From positions 1 through 42,747 of IMG/VR virus record IMGVR_UViG_3300045739_000144: DNA of 42,747 nt. One strand, given 5' to 3'. The translations under genes and the position numbers were made by a program. Within the stretch, counting starts at the first letter, position 1. Each line of letters opens with the position of its first letter. The notes beneath the pieces were generated by a model that saw only the letters and a list, made by a program, of their open reading frames with translations, searched no databases and was not told where the DNA came from. Positions 15,551-21,902 of the stretch are shown piece by piece. This DNA comes from a virus.

Positions 15551-15756
15551 AGGACTGGACACCAGCCGCGTTCGCCAAACTCGAAACCTACTGCAACGCC
15601 ACCGGACGACACCCCATGATGACCATGCTCATGCTCGAAGAAGCACGCGCCTCCTGCGCGATCGAAGACCCCCGATGCCAAGCCGTCACCATGGAACAAC
15701 TGCTCGACACCCTCCTCGAAAACATCAACCCCGACACCTCCTCGGGGCCCCAGTAG
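15547..15756 (+). CDS. hypothetical small protein, last gene of accessory block
   Basis: The 69 aa protein starts with GTG at 15547, overlapping the previous stop (GTGA): MKDWTPAAFAKLETYCNATG, then RHPMMTMLMLEEARASCAIE and a helical end (TMEQLLDTLLENINPDTS). All six Glu codons are GAA, in contrast to the GAG-dominated integrase and structural genes. The function is unknown. It closes the block before the intergenic region that faces the convergent small terminase gene. Confidence 0.5.
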   Translation: MKDWTPAAFAKLETYCNATGRHPMMTMLMLEEARASCAIEDPRCQAVTMEQLLDTLLENINPDTSSGPQ

Positions 15757-16009
15757 GAGTCCCATGACGCGCACGTGGGAAGTGGTAGTGATGGAAAGGA
15801 AGCGGTCCACCGCGAGGCCCGCCGCCCGCGAGCATCACTCCCACCGCACGCCCGCATCGCCCCGGCCGATGGACGCCGGGCGGCTCGCCCGCCTCGCGCG
15901 GCTCAGGGTGAAGGCCTCGCCGCGCTGCGCGCTCAGGGCTTCGAGGATCGCCCTGGTTCGCTCCCTCGCGCGCGCGGGGGAGGAGAGTCGTCTCGCCGCC
16001 GGGCGCCGC
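15757..16009. other. intergenic region between convergent operons
   Basis: These 253 bp lie between the convergent ends of the plus-strand block and the minus-strand small terminase gene. They are very GC-rich, with short palindromes such as GGGCGGCTCGCCC near 15879, which could stop transcription, but no T-tract follows. Open frames here have compositions typical of chance frames in GC-rich DNA. I see no convincing gene. Confidence 0.4.
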
Positions 16010-16504
16010 TCACGGGCCTCCTGCGGCGTCGTCCTCGGCGACCGGCTCGACCTCGCCGACCGGCTCGATGTAGGCACGGCGTGCAGGCACGATCGTGTCG
16101 GCCGCATCGGTCTGGGCTTCGAGCGCCGGATCGTCGGAGTGGGATTCAGCGGACGCCGAGATCACCTCGCCCGTGAGCGGGTCGAGCACCGGCTTCGGCG
16201 CACCGTCCAGGGCGACCTCGACGCGACGACCGAAGTCCGCCGGGTGACGCCGCTCCAAAAGCCAAGCGGCAGCCTTCCACGATGTCTCGCCCGCCTTGTC
16301 GATGCGGGCAAGCTGCCGCGCGACGAACATCGTCCGCGCTCGATGGATCGCGATGTCGAGAGCTTCGTCGTCCTTGCGCCAACGCCAGAGCGTCGTCGGG
16401 TCGATGCCTGCGGCGCGCGCCGCTGCCTTGACCGGCAGGCCTTCTTGCACGCGGGTGACCACATCCAGCACCGTTTGCTCGCTTCGTTTCGTTCTGGCGC
16501 TCAT
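16010..16504 (-). CDS. putative terminase small subunit (HTH DNA-binding protein)
   Basis: The 164 aa protein starts MSARTKRSEQTVLDVVTRVQ, with a GGGGAG site five bases before the ATG. Residues 10-45 form a helix-turn-helix (GLPVKAAARAAGIDPTTLWR). The core contains the stretch ETSWKAAAWLLERRHPADFG (about 78-97), a hallmark of one class of small terminase subunits. The acidic C-terminus (SAESHSDDPALEAQTDAADT; EVEPVAEDDAAGGP) could contact the large subunit. It would recognise the packaging site on DNA. It is separated from the large terminase by an inverted 2.2-kb block, which is unusual. An alternative is a transcriptional regulator. Confidence 0.6.
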   Translation of the reverse strand: MSARTKRSEQTVLDVVTRVQEGLPVKAAARAAGIDPTTLWRWRKDDEALDIAIHRARTMFVARQLARIDKAGETSWKAAAWLLERRHPADFGRRVEVALDGAPKPVLDPLTGEVISASAESHSDDPALEAQTDAADTIVPARRAYIEPVGEVEPVAEDDAAGGP

Positions 16505-16815
16505 AGCTCCCCTATGACCCCTCGTTGTTGTTCTTCGATCGTGGGGTTCGTGCTTTTCGTGCTTGTGGGTGAACGAGCCGTGCTGGATGTGCAGCCCCCC
16601 TTTCCCCCCGACGGTGCGTCGTCACTTCCTGTGGGCTGCGTGTGTGTTCTACCACGTGTGCGCTCGCCCCTGGTTGCACCCTCGGGTTGCGCTTCATTGC
16701 TTGTGGCGTGCTCTCGTTTGCTGGACGCACGAGGGCGCGCATGGACATCGTTAACTTGCCGGTTCATGCCAGTCCCGTGGTGGGGTCACCGGCTTTCTTC
16801 CACGGGGGGACACCC
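16505..16815. promoter_or_regulatory. divergent regulatory region between small terminase and RHH regulator
   Basis: These 311 bp hold at least three related elements. GCACACGTGG-TAGAAC on the minus strand (around 16645-16661) faces the terminase gene with a leader of about 140 bases. A palindrome-like GCAACCCGAGGGTGC lies upstream of it (16676-16690, minus strand). On the plus strand GCTTGTGGCGTGC (around 16699) and CTTGTGGGTGAACG (around 16562) resemble the CACTTGTGG motif seen elsewhere. No coding region of normal composition is visible. The region probably lets the ribbon-helix-helix protein control both directions, an inference. Confidence 0.45.
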
Positions 16816-17037
16816 ATGCCGAAGAACCGCAAGACGCGCGTAGAACGATCGAAGTTCGTGAGCGTGCGCATCACCGAGGAGCAGCACGAGGAGATTGGCG
16901 GCTTGGCCGACCGTGACGGCATCAGCGTGAGCGAGTGGCTGCGCACGCTGGTCATCGCGGAGCTTCGCCTGTATCGCTTGGCTGTGAAGAAGGCGGCGAA
17001 GAAGCACGCGAAGAAGCGTGCCTCGCGTCGTCGCTGA
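16816..17037 (+). CDS. ribbon-helix-helix (Arc/CopG-like) regulator
   Basis: The 73 aa protein starts MPKNRKTRVERSKFVSVRIT. Residues 12-50 fit the ribbon-helix-helix fold: basic strand (SKFVSVRITEEQ), helix A (QHEEIGGLADRDG), turn ISVSEW and helix B (WLRTLVIAELRLY). The C-terminus is Lys/Ala/Arg-rich (KKAAKKHAKKRASRRR), which adds nonspecific DNA binding. Such dimers act as operator-binding repressors in phages. It is alone on the plus strand inside a minus-strand region and reads toward the end of the replication-type gene, overlapping it by 86 bp tail to tail. A role in the lysogeny/early switch is likely but not shown. Confidence 0.65.
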   Translation: MPKNRKTRVERSKFVSVRITEEQHEEIGGLADRDGISVSEWLRTLVIAELRLYRLAVKKAAKKHAKKRASRRR

Positions 17038-17572
17038 TCTTCCTGCCTTGGTTGCCCTGGCCCTCGGCGCCTCGTGCGCCGGGGGCCGCTTTGCGCTTCT
17101 GCATCCCGCACCGGAAGCACAGGTGCTCCTCGTCGTCACCCCAGGCGATCGAGCGCGCGCCGCAACGGTTGCACGGCTTGAGACGCTCCTCCTCGCGCAT
17201 CACGCGCTTGCTGCGTGCGATCTCCTCGATCACATCGAGGTACTGCGCCTGCGCCTCTTCGCGCTTCATGCGCTCGTGCTCCTCGAAGCTCTCGTGCTCG
17301 TAGCCACGCTCGATCCAGATGGCGCGCTGCGAAGGCCGCAGCACGAAGTCGATGCTGCCCTTCCAGCTTCGTTCGTTGGTCCCGGTGTGGAACTCGCTCG
17401 CGGCCAACGCGCGGAACGCCTTGCGCCAGTCCTCCAGCGTCGCCTCCTGCAACGCTTGGCGGATGAGCTTCTCGCGCGGACCGTTCACCACGCGACACGC
17501 AGGCAGCACGTGCGCGCACTCCTCGTTGTACACCTCCACGAACTGCATCACATCGGCGAGCTTCGTCGTCAT
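16952..17572 (-). CDS. replication-type protein C-terminal domain with zinc ribbon
   Basis: The 206 aa protein starts MTTKLADVMQFVEVYNEECA. Residues 10-90 match the C-terminal domain common to phage replication-initiation proteins (FVEVYNEECAHVLPACRVV; LEDWRKAFRALAASEFHTGT; SWKGSIDFVLRPSQRAIWIE), which interacts with helicase or primase machinery. An N-terminal DNA-binding domain usual in these families is missing. A helical linker follows, then a zinc ribbon, CNRCG about 139 and CFRCG about 156, and a low-complexity C-terminus antisense to the RHH gene. The true stop may therefore be read as given but the tail is poorly constrained. It is coupled to the upstream gene by an ATGA overlap. Function: probable replication accessory. 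Confidence 0.55.
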   Translation of the reverse strand: MTTKLADVMQFVEVYNEECAHVLPACRVVNGPREKLIRQALQEATLEDWRKAFRALAASEFHTGTNERSWKGSIDFVLRPSQRAIWIERGYEHESFEEHERMKREEAQAQYLDVIEEIARSKRVMREEERLKPCNRCGARSIAWGDDEEHLCFRCGMQKRKAAPGARGAEGQGNQGRKISDDARHASSRASSPPSSQPSDTGEAPR

Positions 17573-17799
17573 GCGCGGCTGGCCTTCTTCGGTCGCAGCG
17601 ACTTGTGCGGATCGTGCCAGTACTCGTGGAAGCTCTTGGCTTGGTGCTTGTGCAGCTTCCACTTCGCGACCTCGCGCTGCGTGTGCAGCACGGCGATGCG
17701 GTCGTCGTCCATGTCGGCCGTCTCCAGCCACTCGCGCTCCCACGGCGTGATGCAGCCACGCTTGATCAGGTCGTAGGCCAGATCGATGTAGCGGCTCAT
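17569..17799 (-). CDS. hypothetical small protein of recombination operon
   Basis: The 76 aa protein starts MSRYIDLAYDLIKRGCITPW. It is helical in the first part (LAYDLIKRG; PWEREWLETADMDDDRIAVL) and His/Lys-rich afterwards (KWKLHKHQAKSFHEYWHDPH). No family is recognised. Start and stop overlap the resolvase and replication-type genes (ATGA in both places), so it is made in stoichiometric translation with them. It could be a DNA-binding accessory of that complex. Confidence 0.5.
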   Translation of the reverse strand: MSRYIDLAYDLIKRGCITPWEREWLETADMDDDRIAVLHTQREVAKWKLHKHQAKSFHEYWHDPHKSLRPKKASRA

Positions 17800-18119
17800 G
17801 CCTCTCCTCCCAGCATCAGCTTCACGAAGTCCTCGGCCCGCAGGATCACGAGCCACGGCGTCCTGTTCTTGCGGTGCGCGAGCACGGGCACCTTGCCCTG
17901 CGCGTCCGCGATGGCTTGCTGCATCGACGGGCCCAGCACGAGGCGCTCGCATCGCTTGACCTCGAAGTGCAGATGCGGCCACTCCAGCACCTCCACATCG
18001 GGAGAGGTGGGCGAGCCCTTGAACTGTTGCCCGCGACGCGCGCTTACACCGCGCGCCTTGAGCCAGTTCGCGAACTCGCGCTCGCCCACCTTCCCTTTGT
18101 TGCGTTGCATCCGTCCCAT
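17796..18119 (-). CDS. Hjc-type Holliday junction resolvase
   Basis: The 107 aa protein starts MGRMQRNKGKVGEREFANWL. It has the compact PD-(D/E)XK layout of the archaeal-type Hjc/Hje resolvases: N-terminal helix with the acidic residue (GEREFANWL, E13/E15), the beta-strand Asp in SPDV (D41), the catalytic pair FEVKR (E53, K55), and the C-terminal strand/helix (TPWLVILRAEDFVKL). A Ser/Arg-rich RRGQQF segment lies on the expected DNA contact side. It would cut four-way junctions formed during recombination or before packaging. It follows the SSB gene with overlapping stop/start (TGATG). The size and the motifs agree well, though a general restriction-like nuclease cannot be excluded. Confidence 0.75.
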   Translation of the reverse strand: MGRMQRNKGKVGEREFANWLKARGVSARRGQQFKGSPTSPDVEVLEWPHLHFEVKRCERLVLGPSMQQAIADAQGKVPVLAHRKNRTPWLVILRAEDFVKLMLGGEA

Positions 18120-18652
18120 CAGAACGGGATGTCGTCGTTGCTCGCCGCGCTCGATGTCTCGCGCCTGGGCGCACGCTTCAGTTGACGCTCGGCGTACCAA
18201 GACGCCAAGCCGAACGGCTTGGAGAAGTCATGCTCAGGCGTGATGCCGGGCCGCAGTTGCGCAGGCAGCGGCGCCACGTTCTCCGCACGCGCCTTGCCCT
18301 TGTCCGTCAGCCCCACGGTGAGCATCACCGAGTGCCCCTGCGTGAGCGTGAGATCGACCGGCTTGCGCCGACCCTGCGCGTCGCGCTCCGGCTTGATGCC
18401 GCAGGCGTCGAGCACCTTGCGGTACGCGCTCTTGGGATGCGCGCTCGCCGAGTACGGCGTGAACACGATGAACCGCCGCCCCTTCGAGTCGCGCTCCTCA
18501 AGCTCGTAGGCCACCACGATCTTCTTCTTCGTTCCGAACTGCGTCTCCTGCAGCCCAACGTCGTAGACGCCGCCGATCACGGCGACCACGCTCCCGGGCA
18601 CCGGCATCTCGAAGTCGCCCGTGCCGTCGTAGTCGTCTGCGTAGGTGCTCAT
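18119..18652 (-). CDS. SSB-like single-strand DNA-binding protein
   Basis: The 177 aa protein starts MSTYADDYDGTGDFEMPVPG. The core has OB-fold-like strands (VVAVIGGVYDVGLQETQFGT, KKKIVVAYELEERDSKGRRF, and VDLTLTQGHSVMLTVGLTDK). The last residues SSAASNDDIPF carry the acidic tip DDIPF, the standard SSB C-terminal tail that docks host and phage recombination/replication proteins. It resembles phage proteins used in place of, or beside, host SSB in recombination modules. The gene is coupled to both the nuclease upstream (ATGA) and the resolvase downstream (TGATG). Confidence 0.75.
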   Translation of the reverse strand: MSTYADDYDGTGDFEMPVPGSVVAVIGGVYDVGLQETQFGTKKKIVVAYELEERDSKGRRFIVFTPYSASAHPKSAYRKVLDACGIKPERDAQGRRKPVDLTLTQGHSVMLTVGLTDKGKARAENVAPLPAQLRPGITPEHDFSKPFGLASWYAERQLKRAPRRETSSAASNDDIPF

Positions 18653-19545
18653 GCACTTGCCTCCCGTTCCTTGATCCAGATGGGCTTGCCCTTGGGGTCC
18701 GTCGCACGCACGTGCCCGGTGCACGCCGTGGTGTAGGGGCAGTACGTGCAGCGCACGCTGGAGAGCACGTGCACGGGCTGCCCGTGATGTGTGGTCGCAC
18801 GCTTGGTGCAGAACGCCGGGTGCTCCGGCAGTCCGTCGAGCGCGTGCATGGCGTGCACGTGCGACATCGACTCGGCGAAGCGGTGGACGTAGCTCTCGTC
18901 GCGCTCCACGTGCACCTCGCACGCATGGCCCGTCTCCTTGGCGACCGAGACGTAGATGCCGAAGGGAGCGTCGAGCGCGTTGATGTAGAACTGAAGCTGC
19001 GCATCGTGGCCGAACATCGGATCGACCGCGCGCGTGCTCTTCGTCTTCTTCCAGCCGTAGGTCGCGGCGCTCTTGATCTCGACCGGGATCGCGACCATGC
19101 CGTTGAGCGGGTCGTCGATGCCCAGCACCACATCCACGTGGCCCTTGACCTCGTAGCCGTCGAGATCGAGCGTGCACTCCTTCTCGACCAGTTGGTTGTC
19201 GATGAGCTTGGGCCAGAGGACGTTCTCGTGCGTCAGCACGATCTGGCGCTGCACCATCGACTCGACGCAGCGCCCCAGGTACCACGCGAGCAGCGCGCGA
19301 GGCGCGGGCGGCTCCTTGGGTTGCTTGCGCAGCGCGAGGCCCAGGCGGCGGTCGCAGAACCACGGCGAGCTTGCGCTGATCGGAGGGCGGCTCGGATCGT
19401 CGCGCCCGCCGTGCAGGAAGAAGTCGTCGAACATCGGCCACTCGCGCTGGCCGCGCTCGAAGCTCATCTTGGCCGCCAGTTGAAGCTGCGCCTGCGTCGG
19501 CTTGATGTCGCCCCGGATGAGGGCTTCGATGCGGTCCACGATCAT
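18649..19545 (-). CDS. Cas4/RecB-like PD-(D/E)XK nuclease with probable Fe-S cluster
   Basis: The 298 aa protein starts MIVDRIEALIRGDIKPTQAQ at ATG 19545 behind GGAGGTGGAGGAG. The N-terminal part includes ASSPWFCDRRLGLALRKQ (first cysteine of a Fe-S site). Then come the helix YLGRCVESMVQRQIV, the Asp-bearing strand VKGHVDVVLG, the catalytic pair PVEIKSA, and the QxxxY-type helix DAQLQFYINAL. C-terminal cysteines in SVRCTYCPYTTAC complete the cluster as in Cas4 and AddB-type exonucleases. In phages such enzymes resect DNA ends for recombination. A longer alternative start (GTG at 19620) overlaps the upstream stop but lacks the strong binding site. Its genes next door, SSB and resolvase, fit a recombination role. 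Confidence 0.75.
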   Translation of the reverse strand: MIVDRIEALIRGDIKPTQAQLQLAAKMSFERGQREWPMFDDFFLHGGRDDPSRPPISASSPWFCDRRLGLALRKQPKEPPAPRALLAWYLGRCVESMVQRQIVLTHENVLWPKLIDNQLVEKECTLDLDGYEVKGHVDVVLGIDDPLNGMVAIPVEIKSAATYGWKKTKSTRAVDPMFGHDAQLQFYINALDAPFGIYVSVAKETGHACEVHVERDESYVHRFAESMSHVHAMHALDGLPEHPAFCTKRATTHHGQPVHVLSSVRCTYCPYTTACTGHVRATDPKGKPIWIKEREASA

Positions 19546-19616
19546 GGGGCTCCTCCACCTCCTCCTCGGCGGCACCACGTGGCGCAGCCGGTAGTTCTGC
19601 ATGGCGCGTGACCAAC

Positions 19617-19958
19617 TCACGGGCGCTCCTTGATCAGCGCGCGCAGCCGGTACTCGAACAGACGGCCGATGCGACGACGCTGCACCACGTGCCCGCCGAA
19701 GCGCGTCTTGCGGAAATCGCGCAGGCGCGCGCTCACGCTGGCCTCTGGATCACCCGTCGCCTCGGCGATCACGTGCAGCGGGCGCCAGTAGCCGTCGCGC
19801 ATCACGCGCCAGACGCGCAGCATCTGGTTGTTGAGCGGGACGAGGTCGAGGTTGGGCTCGTAGGTCGCGCCGTCGCGATGCCCCAGCAGACCTTCCTCGT
19901 TCCAGTTCTCCTCGCCGCCGTCGTCGTCGGGGTCCATGTAGGTGCGCGGCTTGCTCAC
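19617..19958 (-). CDS. winged-helix-like DNA-binding protein
   Basis: The 113 aa protein starts with GTG at 19958, preceded by GGGGGAGGAATC. It has an acidic N-terminus (MSKPRTYMDPDDDGGEENWN) and a winged-helix-like core (LNNQMLRVWRVMRDGYWRPL; HVIAEATGDPEASVSARLRD; FRKTRFGGHVVQRRRIGRLF). This is the usual pattern of small phage proteins with a helix-turn-helix followed by a wing (FGGHVVQRRR). Role: regulator or replication accessory. It is placed between the nuclease and a zinc-finger protein in the early operon. Confidence 0.55.
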   Translation of the reverse strand: MSKPRTYMDPDDDGGEENWNEEGLLGHRDGATYEPNLDLVPLNNQMLRVWRVMRDGYWRPLHVIAEATGDPEASVSARLRDFRKTRFGGHVVQRRRIGRLFEYRLRALIKERP

Positions 19959-20221
19959 GATTCCTCCCCCGCCAGTTCGCCGCCCATGGCGAGCCGGTAC
20001 AGGCGACGGTGCTCATCGCAGAAGGCGCGCTTGAGGTTGCGGTCCCTGCGCGCACACGCAGGGCACGTGCCGTGCGGTGCGTGCAGGAGCCGGTTCGCGC
20101 TCTCGATCAGTTCGACGAGCGCGCGACGAGAGATGTCGAGCACGGTGACGCTGCCGCCAGCGTGCTCGGCGCTCAGGTACCAGCCGTCGTTCGGCGTGCG
20201 TGTGATGCGCAGCGTGGTCAT
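19955..20221 (-). CDS. small zinc-finger-like protein
   Basis: The 88 aa protein starts MTTLRITRTPNDGWYLSAEH. Residues 1-35 form a beta-rich segment. Then comes helix SRRALVELIESANRLLHAP, then CPAC (about 54) and CDEH (about 68), a four-ligand zinc site of the C2CH kind, and a short acidic end. It is coupled by ATGA overlap to the end of the frameshift extension upstream. No family is assigned. It probably binds DNA or RNA, by analogy only. Confidence 0.5.
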   Translation of the reverse strand: MTTLRITRTPNDGWYLSAEHAGGSVTVLDISRRALVELIESANRLLHAPHGTCPACARRDRNLKRAFCDEHRRLYRLAMGGELAGEES

Positions 20222-20528
20222 CGCGCTCGGATCGCTCCGGGTGCGCCTGCCGCGGTCTGCGTCCACGTGCCGTCGGTGCAGGAGTAGGTCACCCAGTAGC
20301 AACCGTCCGAGGTGAACCCGGAGGTCGCTTCCGGGTTCAGACGAAAGGGCGCACGTACACCGTGACCTCGTCCTCGTCGGTGAAGGTGACGCTGGCCGCA
20401 CCCTTCACGCGGGCCTCGTCGTCGTCGGCTGCCATGCAGAGGTTCGGGTACTGCTGCATGAGCTTGCCGTTGAGGACGACCACGTACAGGTAGGGCTTCT
20501 TCTCTTCGGTCTTCTTGCTCGGCATCAC
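20218..20528 (-). CDS. candidate -1 frameshift fusion of small early protein
   Basis: The zero-frame product (20337-20528) is 63 aa, starting with GTG or the ATG at 20525 (MPSKKTEEKKPYLYVVVLNG) and ending VTVYVRPFV. The -1 frame has no start codon of its own until close to its end. Slipping back one base at CCCTTTC (20349-20343) yields a product ending VRPFRLNPEATSGFTSDGCY, then WVTYSCTDGTWTQTAAGAPG and AIRAR, with its stop overlapping the ATG at 20221 in ATGA fashion, as other genes here do. The extension is a compact, plausible sequence with two Cys and three Trp/Tyr. The alternative is a degenerate second gene or a sequencing error. The zero-frame form alone is certain to be possible. Confidence 0.45.
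20314..20349 (-). promoter_or_regulatory. slippery heptamer plus hairpin, candidate -1 frameshift signal
   Basis: On the minus strand, C-CCT-TTC in the correct X-XXY-YYZ register is followed four bases later by a perfect 9-bp stem (GAACCCGGA with TCCGGGTTC) closed by a 7-base loop. The zero-frame stop TGA begins one codon after the heptamer. This order, heptamer, short spacer and strong stem, is the canonical stimulator of -1 frameshifting. Confidence 0.6.
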
Positions 20529-20782
20529 TTGGTTCCTTCCAGAAGTCGCTTGATGAAGTCCTGCCGCGCGTTCTCACGAGTGATCAGCGCAGTCAGGCGT
20601 TCGTGGAACACATCGAACTTGCGCTCGACCTCGGCCAGACGGTGGACGAAGGTGTCGAGCTTCTGTTCGACTTGGCGCGTGCGGGCCAGGGCCACATCAC
20701 GCTGGTCGGCTTCCTCCAGGGCAGCGATGCGTCGTTCGAGGTCGCCGCTGCTAGGGGGAGCAGGGGTGCGGCGGAAGATCAT
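20525..20782 (-). CDS. coiled-coil protein of early operon
   Basis: The 85 aa protein starts MIFRRTPAPPSSGDLERRIA. From residue 14 to the end it is one long amphipathic helix (LERRIAALEEADQRDVALAR; QVEQKLDTFVHRLAEVERKF; FHERLTALITRENARQDFIK), a coiled coil. It lacks enzymatic motifs. Possible roles are oligomerisation partner or anti-repressor. It is coupled at both ends through overlapping start and stop codons. Confidence 0.5.
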   Translation of the reverse strand: MIFRRTPAPPSSGDLERRIAALEEADQRDVALARTRQVEQKLDTFVHRLAEVERKFDVFHERLTALITRENARQDFIKRLLEGTK

Positions 20783-21162
20783 GCGAGGAACTCCTCTAGT
20801 TCGAGTTGCGCGCCGCGCAGTTGCGCGAACGTCTTGTGCTGGACGGCGCCCGCCAGGGCCTCGTGCGAGACGCGGACGGACGCCTCGACCACGGCGGTCG
20901 TCAGTTCGATGCGGCGGCACTCCCACAGGAGCGCACGCTTGGCTTGTTCCCACAGGAGGCGCAAGGCCTCACGCTCGCGCATCGGCAACAGCGGGCTGAT
21001 GTCGAAGCAATGCTCGAAGAGCGGGATGAGCGAGGCCGCGAGGTTCTCGTGAGGTGCCGCCCCGGCGGGCGCAGCGGGGGACACCGCATCGCTCGAACAG
21101 GAGTCGAGCCGCGACCTCGCCGGGGACGGCCCGTTCAGGCTATCGCCGGACGCCTGAATCAT
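20779..21162 (-). CDS. hypothetical helical protein of early operon
   Basis: The 127 aa protein starts MIQASGDSLNGPSPARSRLD. The first 40 residues are a disordered Ser/Pro/Ala-rich segment. The rest is helical (LIPLFEHCFDISPLLPMRER; ALRLLWEQAKRALLWECRRI; LTTAVVEASVRVSHEALAGA). No domain is recognised. It directly follows the excisionase-like gene, with ATGA overlap. Confidence 0.5.
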   Translation of the reverse strand: MIQASGDSLNGPSPARSRLDSCSSDAVSPAAPAGAAPHENLAASLIPLFEHCFDISPLLPMREREALRLLWEQAKRALLWECRRIELTTAVVEASVRVSHEALAGAVQHKTFAQLRGAQLELEEFLA

Positions 21163-21392
21163 CGAGCGTTCTCGATGAAGCGCAGGATCGCTTCGGTCTT
21201 GAACACGCGGAAGCCGCCGATGCGGCGGGAGCCCGCCATGATCGGCGCAGCCTCCGGCGTGCGCAGGAAGGTGTAGAACCACGCGCGGCTGCGCCCGAGG
21301 AGCCTCGCCGCCTGGGTCGGCGTCAGCACGTAGGGCACCGGCACCACTTGCACGTGCAGTTCCGGCTCGTGTGCTTCACTTGTGGTCGTCAT
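21159..21392 (-). CDS. excisionase-like HTH DNA-binding protein
   Basis: The 77 aa protein starts MTTTSEAHEPELHVQVVPVP. Residues 20-72 form the MerR/excisionase-type winged HTH: YVLTPTQAARLLGRSRAWFY (helix-turn-helix), TFLRTPEAAPIMAGSRRIGG, FRVFKTEAILRFIENAR (wing and last helix). Proteins of this kind serve as recombination directionality factors or early regulators. It is the first gene of the early operon and faces the tRNA/integrase side, so a role as Xis partner for the integrase is plausible. The ATG lies six bases after a TAAGAC hexamer, so the mRNA would be leaderless. Confidence 0.65.
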   Translation of the reverse strand: MTTTSEAHEPELHVQVVPVPYVLTPTQAARLLGRSRAWFYTFLRTPEAAPIMAGSRRIGGFRVFKTEAILRFIENAR

Positions 21393-21425
21393 GCCTGCGT
21401 CTTACAGACCGGCACGGACAGGCGC
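21393..21425 (-). promoter_or_regulatory. promoter of early operon
   Basis: The minus strand reads TTGCGC, 17 bases, TAAGAC, six bases, ATG at 21392. The -35 and -10 boxes have correct spacing for a sigma70-like promoter. The six-base distance puts the start of transcription on the start codon. No Shine-Dalgarno sequence precedes the ATG. Confidence 0.5.
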
Positions 21426-21801
21426 AACGTCGGAAACTGCACCCGCGCGCCACTCCACGCGAATCCACAAGATCTCCACGCACGCGCGACCCAGATGGGT
21501 TCCCCTCCCGCCCCCCTTGGATCCCCCCACCTACCCTTCCGATCCTGTTTCAGAAGAAGAAGAAGAAGCTCGAAGCCATGCTGAACAACGACACCAACAG
21601 GGCAATGCTGGGGGAACGCGCGAAGCTAGCAGCCCGACAGATCGGGCCTGAGTCCAGCGTCGTCCAGAGCCGTCGTCACGGCAGGCCTGCGACACGTGCG
21701 GCGCAGCCACGAACGCCCGACGAACAGGCCCTCGTTTTTTTGCCGACACCCCTGGACGAGCAGGTTGCAAATGAGTCCTCGGGCGACGAGGATCCCGGCA
21801 T
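21426..21801. other. intergenic region upstream of tRNA
   Basis: This stretch is unusual: a pyrimidine-rich segment (about 21497-21545, with CCCGCCCCCC and CCCCCCACC), a (GAA)5-type purine run (about 21552-21568), and a T7 run at 21734-21740. A plus-strand open frame from ATG 21578 to 21811 (MLNNDTNRAMLGERAKLAAR) is the only candidate gene, but it runs into the tRNA and lacks a good ribosome binding site, so I do not call it. The asymmetric tracts could mark a replication origin or control region. Confidence 0.35.
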
Positions 21802-21877
21802 GGGGCGATAGCTCAGTTGGTAGAGCACGTGGCTGGCAGCCACGGGGTCAGGGGTTCGAGTCCCCTTCGCTCCACCA
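21802..21877 (+). tRNA. tRNA-Ala (anticodon GGC), CCA encoded
   Basis: A full cloverleaf is visible. The acceptor GGGGCGA pairs with TCGCTCC with one G-T wobble. The D arm is GCTC-AGTTGGTA-GAGC. The anticodon arm is CGTGG-CTGGCAG-CCACG with anticodon GGC. The variable loop is GGGTC, and the T arm is AGGGG-TTCGAGT-CCCCT. Discriminator A and CCA are encoded. The wobble is G3-T70, the classical identity element for alanyl-tRNA synthetase. GCC is a very common codon in this genome, so it may support late translation. It lies about 670 bp upstream of the integrase. Confidence 0.95.
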
Positions 21878-21902
21878 CCTCTATGCCGGGAAGGAGCACC
21901 GC

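Noticed and set aside
15764-16843. Plus-strand open frame of 359 codons over the small terminase
   Set aside because: Its composition is Arg-rich antisense type and it overlaps the small terminase completely. The real gene is on the minus strand, with a good ribosome binding site and HTH.
21578-21811. Plus-strand frame MLNNDTNRAMLGERAKLAAR and onward, 77 codons
   Set aside because: The frame runs into the tRNA gene, has no clear ribosome binding site, and shows no recognisable domain. It is mentioned within the intergenic feature but not called.
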